Source: Cricetomys ansorgei (taxonomy: Eukaryota > Chordata > Mammalia > Rodentia > Nesomyidae). From it: a stretch of 64,000 nt of DNA. How positions within the stretch are numbered: the first letter of the stretch is position 1; each line of letters begins with the position of its first letter. Position numbers and translations under genes: made by a program. Location of the stretch: positions 1,426,001 through 1,490,000 of the forward strand of contig JAMJFZ010002884.1 of assembly GCA_026225945.1 (NCBI GenBank), read 5' to 3'. Positions 33,806-45,801 of the stretch are shown here, piece by piece. Below the pieces are notes generated by a model. It saw only the letters and a list, made by a program, of their open reading frames with translations, ran no database searches and was not told the DNA's origin.

Positions 33806-34597
33806 GAAATTTATTTAATGGCATACATAAGTGAAACATGGGAATCTAGCAAAAAAGAGTGATGAACTGGACATTTTCTTGAGAAGAGGATTGCATTAAA
33901 GTCAGGAAATAAGAATTGCCCCAATAACTTACTCAAAAATTCAGTTTCTGCACTCAATAAAATAATATTTTACAGAGCCCAATATGGGTTACTGGGAATT
34001 CTTCTCCATGCAGTGACAGGGTGCTTTCAGCTTCTTCAATTTTTGATACTATGTATCCACACATTGCCTCCAAAACCTCAAGAAGCAAAGTGAAAGAACA
34101 ATGGGCACTAGTTCAAACTCCAGAACCTGAAAATCATATATGGCATTTCTGTTGATTAGAATCAACTACATGTCTCAAAATAACCATGATGAAACTTAAG
34201 AATTATAAATTAATCTGTTAATCATTTAATGAGCACTACTTCAGGTACCATAGTTCAATCTGTGATGAATTATTCTTCCTTCCCTTCCCTTTCTTCAGAC
34301 CCTACAAATGTCTCTAACATCATATAATTTTATGATTCCAACTTACTCACTTCTAGAAATTATATTTTTCTCTTATTCACTTTAAATATCTACTTCCAGC
34401 TAGACTGCAATTACATTATTCACCAAAAGACAACACAAGCTAGCCTACTTGTGCTTCAATCTGTAAAACACTTATTGAAGACCGTCAGTTCTTTACAATA
34501 AACTGTTTTAGCTCACCAATTTGGTGAGATGTGTAAAATTAGTCTGTGCCAATATATGTGCATACTTTGATGAATTCTTAGATGCTATTCATTGTCG
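33806..34597. other. Intergenic DNA, nothing recognised
   Basis: No confident repeat, exon or motif. Confidence 0.35.
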
Positions 34598-34985
34598 TGT
34601 TAGTTACTTAACACATTCCTGGGCTAAAACACCTGACAAAAGTAACATCAGGAAAGATGAGTGATTTTTCGTTAAAATTTGAAGATTCAGTCCATAATGG
34701 TGAGGAAATTCTGGTGAAAGAAGCTTGAGGCAGATGGTCCAATTATGTCTGCAGTCAAGAAGCTGATAGAGATGAATACTTGTGCTCAGGTAGGCTCAGG
34801 TAGTTTCACCCTATTTATTCAGTCCTGGAACATGGGATGGCACCTCTCACATTTAAGGCAAGTATCTTCATTCTAATTAACAAAAAATCTAGATAATCCT
34901 TTACACACATGCCCAAAGTCTTGTTCCCTTAGTGATCCTAAATCAACTTGACAGTTAATATTAACTATCATAAATCTACCCCTTA
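34598..34985 (-). mobile_element. MaLR LTR, left member of a same-strand pair
   Basis: Minus-strand LTR beginning TGTTAGTTACTTAA. It shares 'agaagcttgaggcagatggt', 'attcagtcctggaacatggg' and 'aatctagataatccttta' with the MT-type MaLR consensus, and right end 'atcaacttgacagttaatat' + 'taactatca'. 'gctcaggtag' is duplicated at 34784-34803. See the related LTR at 36927. Confidence 0.75.
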
Positions 34986-36104
34986 TCAGTTTGACATGTA
35001 AACATTCATATTACTTGTAAGCCATAACTTTCTACAATTTGTCAAAATAGGATCTTGGATATTTCTTAAGATCAAATACATTCAGTGTAATTTCAGACGT
35101 CTAAATACATGATTAACAATTTTGACACTGATTTAAAGACCAAAGACCAAGTCTAATCTAAGACTCAGGACAATCTCTTAACTATGAGCTCCTATAAAAA
35201 TAACAAAAGTAATAATTTACATGTTTTAATATATAATGTCACAGAATACTCCTTCTTACATCAAAAGGGAAATATGAGGATATCGTAAGGATATCAATGA
35301 AAGCAAAAGCATGATCTAGCAAGACAAACAACAAACTCTGCTGTCTATGTTTGGCATCTGGAGCTCAGGATGGAATCATTTGGGCTCTAAGGAGATTAGT
35401 TAGCTACATCCTTCTATCTCTATTGCCTTTCTATTTATTTTTAGGCCCTTAACGAATGCAGCTTTTCCTGATGACATCTCATGATTCATGCATTTCCAAC
35501 ATCTTGGAATTTTCCCTCTACCGTAACCTTCACTTTCATAACTTTATGCAATGATTTCTTAGTTCCTTCTTGACAGGACTCTAACCCCATCATACATTTC
35601 CTGTACTTGTTGGGTCTCTGAAACTGCGATGTAAGACTCCATTATCTGTTCTTCACTCTTCACAGTGAGGACAACTTGAAGATCTGCCCTGCTGAGGACA
35701 ACAGATCACATGAACTCCTTCAGTCCTTCCCTAAGCCTCTGAATAATAGAGTACTTTGACTCCAAAAGAAAAAGACTCCAAGATTCCTTAAATCTTTGGT
35801 TTTTCATGCTTTTAAAGTAGTACCACATGGAAGACACACCCATGTTATGTACCACCTGTGTAGTAATCTCTGTAGGTTTTGTTGTCAGAGGCAGCAAAAA
35901 TCACATTCCTAGATAGTTGTTTTCAAGCAGGCAATCTCTACAGTGACACAAGTTCAGGCTTTCTACATTCAAATAAATCTGTAATTCTGCAAGCCTTTAA
36001 TAGGTGCTCTCGTGCCTTCAATGTACTATTCTTGCGATCCCAATGAAAAGGGTGAAGTTTCTTTTTAACAATTTCAAGAAAATGACACCTTATGATAAAA
36101 TACT
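34986..36104 (-). mobile_element. Possible MaLR internal region between two LTRs
   Basis: This stretch lies between two LTRs of the same family and orientation. 'gcagcttttcctgatgacat', 'catttccaacatcttggaat' and 'acttgttgggtctctgaaac' are reminiscent of rodent MaLR internal sequence. There is no open reading frame of useful length, as expected for MaLR elements. The identification is an inference from position plus weak resemblance. Confidence 0.4.
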
Positions 36105-36245
36105 ATACCAACAGAGCAGCGCCTAGCTCAACACACATCAGAGAAGCTTCTTCTTCCAGAGATGAGAAATAACACAGAGGCCCATACAACTGAACAATGT
36201 ACAGAGAGAATAAGATACTTTCAAGAACTCAGGTACTTTTCATCT
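36105..36245 (+). mobile_element. Rodent L1 3' UTR fragment
   Basis: 'gcgcctagctcaacacacat' + 'cagagaagcttcttcttcca' then 'aacacagaggcccatacaac' + 'tgaacaatgtacagagagaa' match the rodent L1 3' UTR on the coding strand. Both ends are missing. Confidence 0.65.
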
Positions 36246-36274
36246 GTATTCCCCTTGTTAAAAATTTCTCACAT

Positions 36275-36436
36275 GCCAAGCGGTGGTGGCATATGCCTTT
36301 AATCCTAGCACGCAGGAGGCAGAGGCAGGTGAATCCCTGTGAGTTACAGGCCAGCCTAGTCTACAGTATGTTCTAGGACAGCCAGAGGTACAATAGAAAA
36401 ACCCTGTCTTGCAAAACCAAAAAAAAAAAAAAAAAG
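36275..36436 (+). mobile_element. B1 SINE with target-site duplication
   Basis: Complete B1: 'gccaagcggtggtggcatat' start, 'aggaggcagaggcaggtgaa', the 29-bp internal duplication ('gagttacaggccagcc', then 'gttctaggacagccag'), and a 16-17 A tail. It is flanked by TTCTCACAT (36266-36274) and TTCTCACGT (36437-36445), a 9-bp target-site duplication differing at one position. Confidence 0.95.
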
Positions 36437-36445
36437 TTCTCACGT

Positions 36446-36926
36446 AACTTTGCCCACTAAACATCATATTTATGTTTCATCTTTGCCCTTTCTTACCATA
36501 GATATGAATAAGAACACTGAGCTGTAGCCTTGTCACAGCCTAAATGCTGCACTTTCTTGATATTTTTATTCCTAATGAAATTAGTCCATTAATGTTTAAT
36601 TTACCCTCACATGACTTCTAAGAACACTAGCAGATTACAACCAGGTTCTTTACCGGAAGTAGCAAGAATGGCCTCGATCCCAGTTTCCAAAAGCATCTTC
36701 ATTACCTTCTATAGCCTCATGAAGCAGGCCTTTATTGTTTTAACATTCTAATTTTCCAATCTCCCACTAGAAACACCTGTTAAGGTCTGCTAGAGTATTC
36801 AAGAGTTTTCTATAGTGCCGTTTCATACTTTTCTGCATTTCTTCCCATAACCAGGTCCAAAAGCCTAAGAATCACATGATTCAAGTTTCTCACAATGAGT
36901 GCACCACTCCAGTCCTAACTTTCTGT
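36446..36926. other. Unassigned sequence, possibly more MaLR internal DNA
   Basis: No firm identification. It sits between the B1 and the right LTR of the possible MaLR pair. Confidence 0.3.
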
Positions 36927-37285
36927 ATTAGTTACTTTACATAGTGATGAGACAAAATGTCTGAAAGAAAGTCACTTAAGGACGGGTGCGTTTTACCTTA
37001 TATTTCAGATATAAGCAATAAAGTCATGCTGTCGGGAGCTTGAGGCAGCCCCTTGCATCCATAGACAGGAAGCAGAGTGGTGGATACTGCTGCTCAGCTA
37101 GCTTTCTCATTTTTATTCCAGTCCTAGAATTCAGCCCATAGATTGGTGCCAGCCACATTTATGGTGGGCATTCCTACCTCAATTAATCCAATGTAGATAA
37201 TCGTTTTCATATATGACCCGAGTTTTGTTCCCATGATGAGTCTAGATCAAATCAACAATCAAGAATAACCATCCCTCACAAACTA
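36927..37285 (-). mobile_element. MaLR LTR, right member of a same-strand pair
   Basis: Minus-strand LTR of the same family as 34598-34985: 'tgtattagttactttacata', 'aaagtcacttaaggacgggt', 'gggagcttgaggcagcccct', 'cctcaattaatccaatgtag', and a right end 'aataaccatccctcaca'. The two LTRs are quite different from each other, so if they are one provirus it is old. Confidence 0.75.
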
Positions 37286-37571
37286 CCAAGCTCAATGAAT
37301 CACTGATGACTTGGTTCACTAATTCATCCACTACATGTAATGTATCTGACAAACCTATTGGTAGGGTCTCTTCTCTTCTCCTTTAGTGTTCTCAATGATT
37401 GTGATACTCGCCTATACTTTCCAATAAAATATCTTCAAGATAGTGTGTCTACTAGTGAAAATGCCTTTCAAGAATGACAGTGAACAACACTGTTTGGCAA
37501 AGCCTCTCTTATAAGGTACTGCTCCTTTCCTATGTTCCTGAGCTTTCTGCCTATCAGAAAACCAGGCTCCC

Positions 37572-37584
37572 GGGGGGGGGGGGG
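37572..37584 (+). repeat. (G)13 homopolymer
   Basis: Thirteen consecutive G residues. It is a likely slippage and sequencing-error hotspot, so the exact length is not secure. Confidence 0.95.
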
Positions 37585-37787
37585 TTCTCAGCCTTTCTTT
37601 CAGTTTCTATGGTGCTTCTGTTAAAGAGTGTTTGTGGAGTTTCTGACTCATAGGTCTATAGCTCATCCTAGAAATCAGTATTTTCATAAACTTCCAAAGG
37701 ACTTTGGACCGCATGCCAGATATGCCTGGCAGATTACTGTAGAGTAGTAGAGTACAAACATCTCATATCCTCTTCCTCCCCCTTCCT

Positions 37788-37890
37788 TTTTTTTTGAGGC
37801 TGACTGCAGGAGAACTAGTTATTCTCCCATCTCAGCCTCCCAAATGTTGGGACTACAGATTTGTGTCATCGTGCTGGACTATACTTCTAT
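37788..37890 (-). mobile_element. Old 7SL-derived SINE (B1/proto-B1)
   Basis: 'cttttttttttgaggctgac', then 'ctcccatctcagcctcccaa' + 'atgttgggactacagatttg' + 'tgtcatcgtgctgga', the complement of the left end of a 7SL-type SINE. The middle part is missing. Confidence 0.6.
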
Positions 37891-40800
37891 TCTCAACAAG
37901 AATGTCCAAAGTAAATGTCAATTAATGTAACTAAAGGCACTTGATTGCTATTTTGAATTCAGCTTACTGTAGATTGAGATATGATAATATCTTATCAGTT
38001 TTCATTGGTTCATTAAATTTCCTTGTGTGCCCTCCCCTCGCACTAAAATCCTTGTCTCATCTACATTGTCCCTGTGCATGCAAAGTCCTTTTTGTCTGAA
38101 CTTTGTGTAATTCACTTTTCATTTCTAGGTCAGACATGCTCTCATTATTTATACAAAATTTGGACTCGGTAGCATTCCAGGATCCTGAACCAAACTCTGA
38201 ACTTCTTGGCACACAACTTAGGAAAAGGGACCTTTCTCATTGTTATGCAAGCTTTTCTCTTCACTGACACTCTGCTTCCCTACAAGTCTCCAAGCTCTTT
38301 CATACTTCTGTATTCTGAGCCAGCATTAGCACATGGTCTTCTACTTTGTGCTATCTTTTTAAGTCTGAGTCAGCGGTTGTGTAGAACATTAACTCATTAA
38401 GAATGCAATTATCTTCCTTTAGTTTAAACTCTTGCCAAACTAGGTTGTTTTCGACTAGCAAATTTGGAAAGAGATTGTTTTAAATTTGCATTATCATTCT
38501 TTTTATAGGGTAGTGGAGAAGCTCAAAGGAGTCCATAAAACACACACATCCTCATCCCCTTCCTCCTCTTCCTTCCCACCTTTCTCTTTCCTCCTCCTCT
38601 CCTTCTTTCTCTTCCTTCTTTTCTTCTTTCTCTTCCACCTCCAACAGCCCTTTTCTTTGAGTCATACTGAACTGAACTCACAATCCTCCTGTCCCACACT
38701 GTAATAAGCATAAAGCAGAATATAAATATAGGGTGGAAGAATGAATGAAGTTCGGCTTCTACAGTTCACTCCTTCATTTTTAGAAAGGAAATGGCAAGGA
38801 TTCTTATATGGCCCAGTTTTCATAATGCCACACAAATATCACCATATTTATTTTTCATCTTAAATTCTGAAGGAAAAGTCATATAGTTTATTCTTCTGCG
38901 ACTCTTCATCACAGTGTGTGAATTGCAGTCCCCACACAATCTCATTTTCAGCCTTCTCACTACCTCTACCCTATCTTACTTCAGTATCTTCCGCCACGTA
39001 CACTGTCATCTCTCTCAACTGAGATTTTAGACTATCAAGCGAGATCACACTCAGGAACCAATTTGTTCTTGAATTACTGGAAAACAATAGGCATTTTGAT
39101 AAATAGAAATATCAGCAACTCAAAGACCTTTGGGGTTTCAGAGTTGATCATACACAGACACAATGCCAGCACTATGTATGGCTGAATAATTTCATAGAAA
39201 CAAAAAAAATGTTTTTTTATCACTTTGAACAAGTATAAAGAGTTTGTTCTTAAAATAGTGTTCTGCTTCAGTTGTAATACAGTCATTCTTGTGTTTTCAA
39301 TTCAAGGACAGAACTGGTTTCTGAAATGAGAGGACCAGTAAGAACAATTACGTTTCCAGAATAGTTACAAAAAAATGGGAGATTGGGGATAATCCCAACT
39401 TGGAAAAGAGAAGTTGTGCAAGTTTACACACACGCACATATGCAAGTTTTTTCCTATCACTTGTGGTTACAGAATTCTAAAAAAAAAGAAGGTTTGCCCT
39501 CATACTCCTGGGTGAGTTTTACTCCCTAATATGATAAAATATTCCTTCCACAGTTATGTCATATAGCACAGTTAACTTTTATGTGGGGATATTATTTCAG
39601 GTGGTCTAATCTAATCACGAAATCTCTTGAAACACTTTCTGGTGGTAGAAAGGGGGAAAGGTATAGTAAGTCAGTTTTACAAATTGGGACAGACATAAAA
39701 GTGCTGTTATCAATTTGAATATGGAAGAGTCTATACGAGAAAAAAAAGGCTGCTGTCTTCTGAGAACCAAGAGTGGCCTATTGGCTGACAGCCAGCAACA
39801 AAATCTTGTACCTGTAAGAAACTGAATTCTCCCACAGTAACCTTCTGAGACTTAAAGAATCCCAGGCCTTCCAATATAAATGTAGCTCAGTTGATGACTT
39901 GATTCTGGCTTTCTATGATGCTCTTCATACCATCCTGCACTTCTGAACTACATAACTATGGATTTTAGTGATTGGTTAAATAGCAATTAAATGCATTCTT
40001 GATTTGTTTGATCCTAAGATTAGGGATATCTTGGAACCATTGATTATGGTTCTCTATGACATAGGTTTATGGTCCCCCCAACAAAGTCTTGTGTTCAGTT
40101 AGTATTTCAGAACTCTTAAATTATGATAAATGTGTGAGGTACAATTGCTCAATGTACTCATAAGACTTGGATTATTATTGAATTATCAACTGCTGTCTGG
40201 CTAGAAGAAGAGGGCCATGGAGATGTAATATTCAGCTTTGCTTCTTTCTTCCCCCTACAATGGATAGGAAAGGTCCCTTAGGCACACATGAGTTTAACAG
40301 CCATATCGTATGGTCTTAAATAACCCATGCTGGGCTCCCTCTGGGATCAGGAAGATGATATCAGAAATAAAAATAAACCACTAGGCACTTGCTGACCTCA
40401 TTCTTGGGCTGATTAGGAGCCAGATGATGAAGTTACACTTTTAATATGATCTTGAGAGTAGAAAAGAGCTCACTTCTCTTTCAGTTCCCATTAGGGTCTT
40501 TGTCCAGAAAAAGGCCATCTTTATGTATGCTCTGCAAAATATAGCCAGTTTCATCTTCCCTTGCTGTTCTCAGAAAGGGGGCAGCAGTAGCCTCTGTAAT
40601 GTTTGCTCATGTGTTCCTTCTACCTGCATTCTTCCTCCTTCCTCTCTTCTGCTCTTGATTCCTAATTTCATTGTTTCCTTCTTATAGCTTTTTAGATCTG
40701 TTTAGTTTAGAGTGAGAGTTCCAGAGCAGCACAAAAAAAGCCCAGCCTCTCAGAGTGAGATAAATGCCCTTTATTCTTATTTGAGTTTCTCACTGCTTAG

Positions 40801-41344
40801 AGTGTAAGGGTAGAAAATAGAACAGTCTAACAGAAACAGAGAGCAAGACCTTTTCCATGGTGTTTGAAAAAGACTATAAAAGGGGGACAGAAAGGAGAAT
40901 GAAGTGACCCCGTTTCTGTCCCTCGGCAGCTCTTGGTCAACACATCTGGCGTACCTTGACATTTACTGTCATTTCATGCCATTAAACAGTATAAAGGTGC
41001 TTCAGTACAGGTGTCCATTGTACTTTAATATATTTTGTCTATTCTTAGGAAGATTTAGTCTCTTCCTTTGACTGAGTAATGAGGTTACTGGAGAACATGA
41101 AAGTCATATCATATGACAAAGGTATACAGAAGAAGAAGGCTGCCAAAAGATCATTGAGAAGACGTACAGGGACAGGGCATACTAGGGTTGGAGGAAAATA
41201 AGAGAAGGCATGTGACTTAGTGGACGTTTACCAGAAGTAAGAAAGGAGATCTTTTAAGCCATGAAGTAGGAAAGGAAGAATGCAATGTAGTTTTGTGGAT
41301 GCAGTCTGCGTTGTGCACTTATTACTGATACTTATAATAGTTTT
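37891..41344. other. Intergenic DNA, largely unassigned
   Basis: 3.4 kb with no gene and no confident interspersed repeat. It contains the pyrimidine tract at 38549-38643 listed separately. 38900-39020 has a pyrimidine-rich, faint L2-like look. The small frames show no family resemblance. Confidence 0.35.
38549..38643. repeat. Pyrimidine-rich (CT/CCTT)n tract
   Basis: About 95 bp of nearly pure C and T on the plus strand, broken by only a few A residues. The frames that cross it (Ser/Pro/Phe-rich on plus, Arg/Lys/Gly-rich on minus) are artefacts. Confidence 0.9.
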
Positions 41345-41842
41345 CATATTAATATGGACCAAAATGGGCCCTTCAGCCAAATTCATATGTTAAAATCCTG
41401 ACTCCTGGGGACTTCAGTAATTCATTTTGTTTACAGGACTTAAACAAGAAAAACGACCTCAGGGTGTAGCTCAGTGGGAGTGGCGCTGGGAGAGGTGCAC
41501 AGGGGCTTGCTTAGCGTGTTTAGATCCTGGTTTTAAACTACATAAAAATACCTAATGTGAAAAATGACAGAAATGTGAGGATCTAATTCAGCAGGATGAC
41601 TGGTATCCTTAAAAGAAGTCAAAGAGACATCAGGAATATAGTCACACAGGAGAAAGGTCAAATGAGGACACGGTGAGAAGGTACCAATCTGAAAGCCAAG
41701 GAGAAAAGCCAAGGGAGAAATCAGGTGTACCAACTCCTTGTTTTTTGGGTCTCCAGCTGCCAAGGCTGTGACAGATAGATGTGGTGCAAGCCCCTGGACT
41801 GCAGTACTATACTGTAGCATCTTGAGCAGACCAACACATACA
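41345..41842 (+). mobile_element. MLT1-type MaLR LTR, split by an ID element
   Basis: Plus-strand MLT1 pattern: 'ccaaattcatatgttaaaat' + 'cctgactcctggggac', [ID insertion 41458-41559], 'ggatgactggtatccttaaa' + 'agaagtc', 'caaatgaggacacggtgaga', 'ctccagctgccaaggctgtg' and the end 'catcttgagcagaccaacac'. The 163-codon minus-strand frame at 41533-42024, the longest in the window, runs through this LTR and is not a gene. Confidence 0.75.
41458..41559 (+). mobile_element. ID SINE inserted in an MLT1 LTR
   Basis: 'ctcagggtgtagctcagtgg' + 'gagtggcgct' is an ID-type tRNA start with a small duplication-like extra segment before 'gcttgcttagcgtgtttaga' + 'tcctggtttt', then an A-rich tail. Flanked by AAAAACGAC (41449-41457) and AAAAATGAC (41560-41568), a 9-bp target-site duplication with one CpG-to-TpG change. 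Confidence 0.75.
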
Positions 41843-43829
41843 TACAAATGATGGTTCTGTAGCCTCTGTCCTAAGCTGAGTTGCTTTAAATCACTCATGA
41901 CGCTTTTGCTCAAAGCTTTAAGTAGGCTAAGTAATGGGTGTGTCAGCACTTGAGGAGCCTGGGAGATTCTGGCATGACTCTCAGCTGGGTGACCTTTGTA
42001 GGTCATGTTACTTATCTGGGCCATTTTTGCCTCTTCTGTGAATTAGGAAATTAATAAGAATGACTTGCTAATTTAAGGACATCAAGTTCAAGGTGGAGAT
42101 AATTAGAAGCTTCATAAATTTTTTTATACTCTTCTACTTTGCTCCTTGCCACTGTTGAGAATCTTTGGTATTTTTATTTTGTTGTTTTATTGTGGTAGGG
42201 AAAAAAAAAACTAGAGTGAGATCTGAACAAATTTTAATCTAAGTAAAATATGACAGATTGAGAGATTTTATTTATATGGGATAGTGAAAATAATCAAACT
42301 CACACAATAAACTAGAAGGATTATTGTCAGGGGTGAGTTATTTATAAATAACATGGAGAGTTATTTATCAAGAGCTGTATGTACCAGTTGTTAAGAGTAA
42401 CAAGCTCCAGAAAACCTGGCTTTTATACTGAGGCCATTTAAAATCTAGTACTCTGAAAGTCTGCTAATCTTACATATCCATATATCCCCACTCCCTGCTA
42501 CCAGTAATTCTTCTAGTAGTAAAAGGAAAACAACACCTTATATTTTTTTGCTAAGTAGACACAAGAACTTAATTCATCTTGTGTTTCTAGTGTCAGTTAC
42601 TAGGTGACATAGTTCTCAGTGGGGTCCTTCGGCTCTGAGATTATTTATCAGGAAAGAATTGATTTAGGGAGCACCAATGCTTTTCACCTACTCCTTTGTA
42701 TTTACTTACGGTAAAGGATTGTTCCTATCTCTGGAGAACATTGCACAGAATCATACATTTTATGGTCAGAGACAACCCCTGATCCTTAGTGCTCTCTGTT
42801 TTCCATTACCAGATGTTCATGTCTTCATTGTTGTCTATTCAAGGGTGTAAACATTTATGTATGTGTAAGGAGAAGGGATCTGAATATAAGAATGGAGTTC
42901 CTAGTTTGTGAGCATGACCCTCTTTGTCTTGCCCCTGTTACAAAGTCCAGCTATCTGACCTGTTCCATGTTTCCATTACTGAAATGAATGTGCCTTCTAC
43001 CTGAAGCTTGGTAGCTCATAACCCCTGAAACTCATACTAAAACCTTGAAATGCAACTAGGTGGCAGAGTGATTAAGAATCTCATTCATCTACTTTGATGA
43101 ACCCTAACCCATCATGGAGATTTAGTTCTACTATCAATGTTATTTTAGGGTTCAGGGACCAGTGTATACCTGCCTCTTCCAGCCAATCATAGGCAGGAAT
43201 AAGCAGAGAGTTGGCAGGCAGTAAGGTCCACTGGGGATACTATGGGTTATTTTGAGCTTATCTTATTCTTAGCCAGCGTCCTAGGGCAGTGATGTCTACA
43301 TATGATTCAATATTGCCTGGTGATGGTGGCAGCAGGACACTTTGCTTCAGGTGGTTGGTGTTCAGGATTGATTACAGATATAATAGGAAAAATCAGTTTC
43401 CTGATACAATCTCAGAATCTAGCTAGATTTCTGGAGACTTTATGCAGACAGTCTACTTGTTACCAGTCACAGAAATGCCAGCAGCCACAGGAGAGCTTGA
43501 TGCACTAAAAGGAAAACAATCTGCTTGGTACTCTACTGTCTGCTGTGATTTAAAGGTGCAAGAAAATATAGCCAATATTCTGCAGTCTAGCCAGTCTGTC
43601 AATAATGATAAATAATGGCTAAAAGTAGAGGCATGGCTCAGACTAGGGCAGTATTTCTTCACTTTTGGTGTACCACATTTGTGATGGAGAGCCCTATACT
43701 TGGCCATATTAGTGCATCTAATACTAGGTGATGAGTTTTTATGATCAACAGATATTTATTCCCAATTGTGTATATATACCCAAGTCTTTAGTATATAAAA
43801 ATTCTCAATAATCCCAACTTCCAGGGACT
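41843..43829. other. Intergenic DNA, unassigned
   Basis: No gene and no confident repeat in about 2 kb. Small frames at 43302-43508 (plus) and 43453-43707 (minus) show no family resemblance. Confidence 0.35.
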
Positions 43830-43906
43830 TCACCCGTTAGAGTGATTAATGGAGTGGTAGCAACTTAATAACTGCTCAGCAAATGTTGGAATGAATGATC
43901 TATGTT
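43830..43906 (+). mobile_element. L2 3'-terminal fragment
   Basis: 'actgctcagcaaatgttgga' + 'atgaatga' matches the L2 3' terminus (gtgctcaataaatgttg...aatgaatga). Confidence 0.45.
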
Positions 43907-44087
43907 AGTGGCTTTCATACTTCAGAACTCAACAGAATTCATTTGAGTATAACTTTAATCTGAAACTCAGTAGAGTAGAACTCTGATTATACTAGGGTCA
44001 GGATGTGGTGGGTAGGGGATTGTTAAAGAGTTGTGCCTTTCAGCCTTGCTTTCTGTATCTTATATGGGAAAGCAGTCAAAATTTCTA

Positions 44088-44310
44088 AGATTCATTCAAC
44101 ACATATTTATTAATATTTATGAGTTTCACAGCCTTATAAGCATTCTTCAAAGCTTTAAAGGAGAGAAAGCTATGCTGTTGGGAAGACAGAGGTTAAGGTG
44201 GATGATAAAGTGGTCACATTATAGATGTATGAGAAGCAATGATGCAAAGTTTCTTTGTACAGGATCAGGAAAACGTGTTCAGAGATGCAGCTATGGTGTA
44301 AGCTAACGTA
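44088..44310 (-). mobile_element. L2 3' fragment
   Basis: 'attcattcaacacatattta' + 'ttaat' at 44091-44115 is the complement of the L2 terminus, followed by a diverged 'gaagacagaggttaagg' and 'ggaaaacgtgttcagag'. Confidence 0.5.
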
Positions 44311-44356
44311 TAAAAATAGGAATGAGCAAGCACTGACTTCAAGATGGAAGAAGGGT

Positions 44357-44675
44357 CATTTCTTAGTTTATTTTCCTGTTCTTGTGATAATGCACTCAGA
44401 CAAAAGCAGCTTAAGGGAGAATGGGTTTACTTGGCTCACAATTCCAACTTACAGTCCCTCATGGTGAGAAAGTCAAGATGCTAGGAGTTTGAAAGAAATG
44501 GTCACATTATGCTCATACCAAAGAATAGAGAACAGTGAATAATTGTGTGCTAGCCCTCAGCATTTCCTCTCCATTATATACAGCTTCCCTGCCTAGGGAA
44601 TGGCCCCACCTAAGGTGGATCTTTTCATATCAATTGACATAAGATAATCATCTTATAGATGTTCTCAGATCCTAA
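44357..44675 (-). mobile_element. MaLR LTR
   Basis: Minus-strand LTR related to those at 34598 and 36927: 'cagacaaaagcagcttaagg' + 'gagaatgggtttacttggct', 'ccctcatggtgagaaagtca', 'cctagggaatggccccacct', 'taagataatcatcttataga'. It abuts the L1 3' end that begins near 44700. Confidence 0.75.
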
Positions 44676-44699
44676 TTTTTAAAAATAGTAGTTTCTATT

Positions 44700-45490
44700 T
44701 ATTCCTTGAAAATTTTGTCTCTGTATATAATACATTTTGATCAACTGTACCTCCTACACATTCCACCTGGACCCATCAGAATATGACCTATCAAACCCCA
44801 CAGCTTCTTGTTTTTATTTTAGAACTCACTGAGTCCAACTAGTGCTGCTTGTATGCATGTGTGAAGCCATTCATTGGAGCAAAGGCAACTCACCCAAAGA
44901 ACAATGGCTCTCCCTTCCCCAGAACCATCAACTGCCAATAATTCCTCAGCTAGGGGTGGGGCCTGGCAAGCTTCTCCTCTTCCATGCTGGATTTTTGCCT
45001 GGCATTTACATCTTGTTGAGGTAGCCACAGGTGCCATGAGTTCAAATAGGCTATGGCTGTGTCTGCCCAGAGGACAGCATTTAACAACACTTTCTCCCAT
45101 CCTTCAGCTCTTACATTCTGCATGGTTATTCACGGCATCCCTTATCCCTTGGTAAGGTGTGTGATTTTGATGCACCATTTAGATCTGAATAATCAACAGT
45201 AAGCTAATCCTGTACCTTGACCAGTTACGAATCTCTGCATTAATTGCTCCCCATTGCAAGAAGAAGCTCCTCAGAACAAAGTTGAGAATTGTGCAGATCT
45301 ATGGATTTAGAAGGCAGTTTGATAATGTGATGACATTCAGCAAGTCAATATGGATTTGTACCTATGGCCTATGATCTCCCCAGCTTTTGACCAAGTTTAT
45401 AGCTCTAGGCATGAATTTCATTTTGTAAAGCAGACCTTAAACAGAAGTTGATTGGTTATTCCCATTGTAGTTATGCCAATACTGCATCAG
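44700..45490 (-). mobile_element. Rodent L1 (Lx-like) 3' UTR, 5'-truncated
   Basis: Minus-strand L1 from its 3' end (left): 'tataatacattttgatcaac', a C-rich stretch, 'aaccatcaactgccaataat' + 'tcctcagctaggggtggggc' (44925-44964), 'accagttacgaatctctgca' (45221-45240), 'attgcaagaagaagctcctc' and 'gttgattggttattcccatt'. Small frames at 44819-45155 on both strands are shadows of this element. Confidence 0.75.
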
Positions 45491-45604
45491 TAACCACAAT
45501 TTGTGTGGTAGGTTGTTATTGCAGGGAGAGTTAACCAAAATAAAGGGTATATGAAATAGCCATCTAGAAACTTAGTGTCTTGCAACACAATTGAAAAATA
45601 CAGT

Positions 45605-45700
45605 TGCTGGCTGAGGCTGAGAGATGGCCTAATGGTTAAGAAAACATGTTGTGAGTTGCTACTCACACTGCATGGCAGACTGTTTATCCAATGTAAATAC
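45605..45700 (+). mobile_element. Possible B2/RSINE head fragment
   Basis: 'ggctgagagatggcctaatg' + 'gttaagaaaacatg' resembles the tRNA-derived start of B2/RSINE elements ('ggagagatggctcagtggtt'). The rest is not recognisable. Confidence 0.35.
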
Positions 45701-45801
45701 AACTAAATGTTAAAGAAAGCAGTAACCTTGCTATACAGGAATACCAGCCATATGACTGGTCCAGGAAGATGAGTACATTACTGATATAGAGAAATAGTGC
45801 A

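Noticed and set aside
41533..42024. 163-codon minus-strand open frame, longest in the window
   Set aside because: It runs antisense through an MLT1 LTR and flanking DNA. No domain, and the composition is that of a chance frame.
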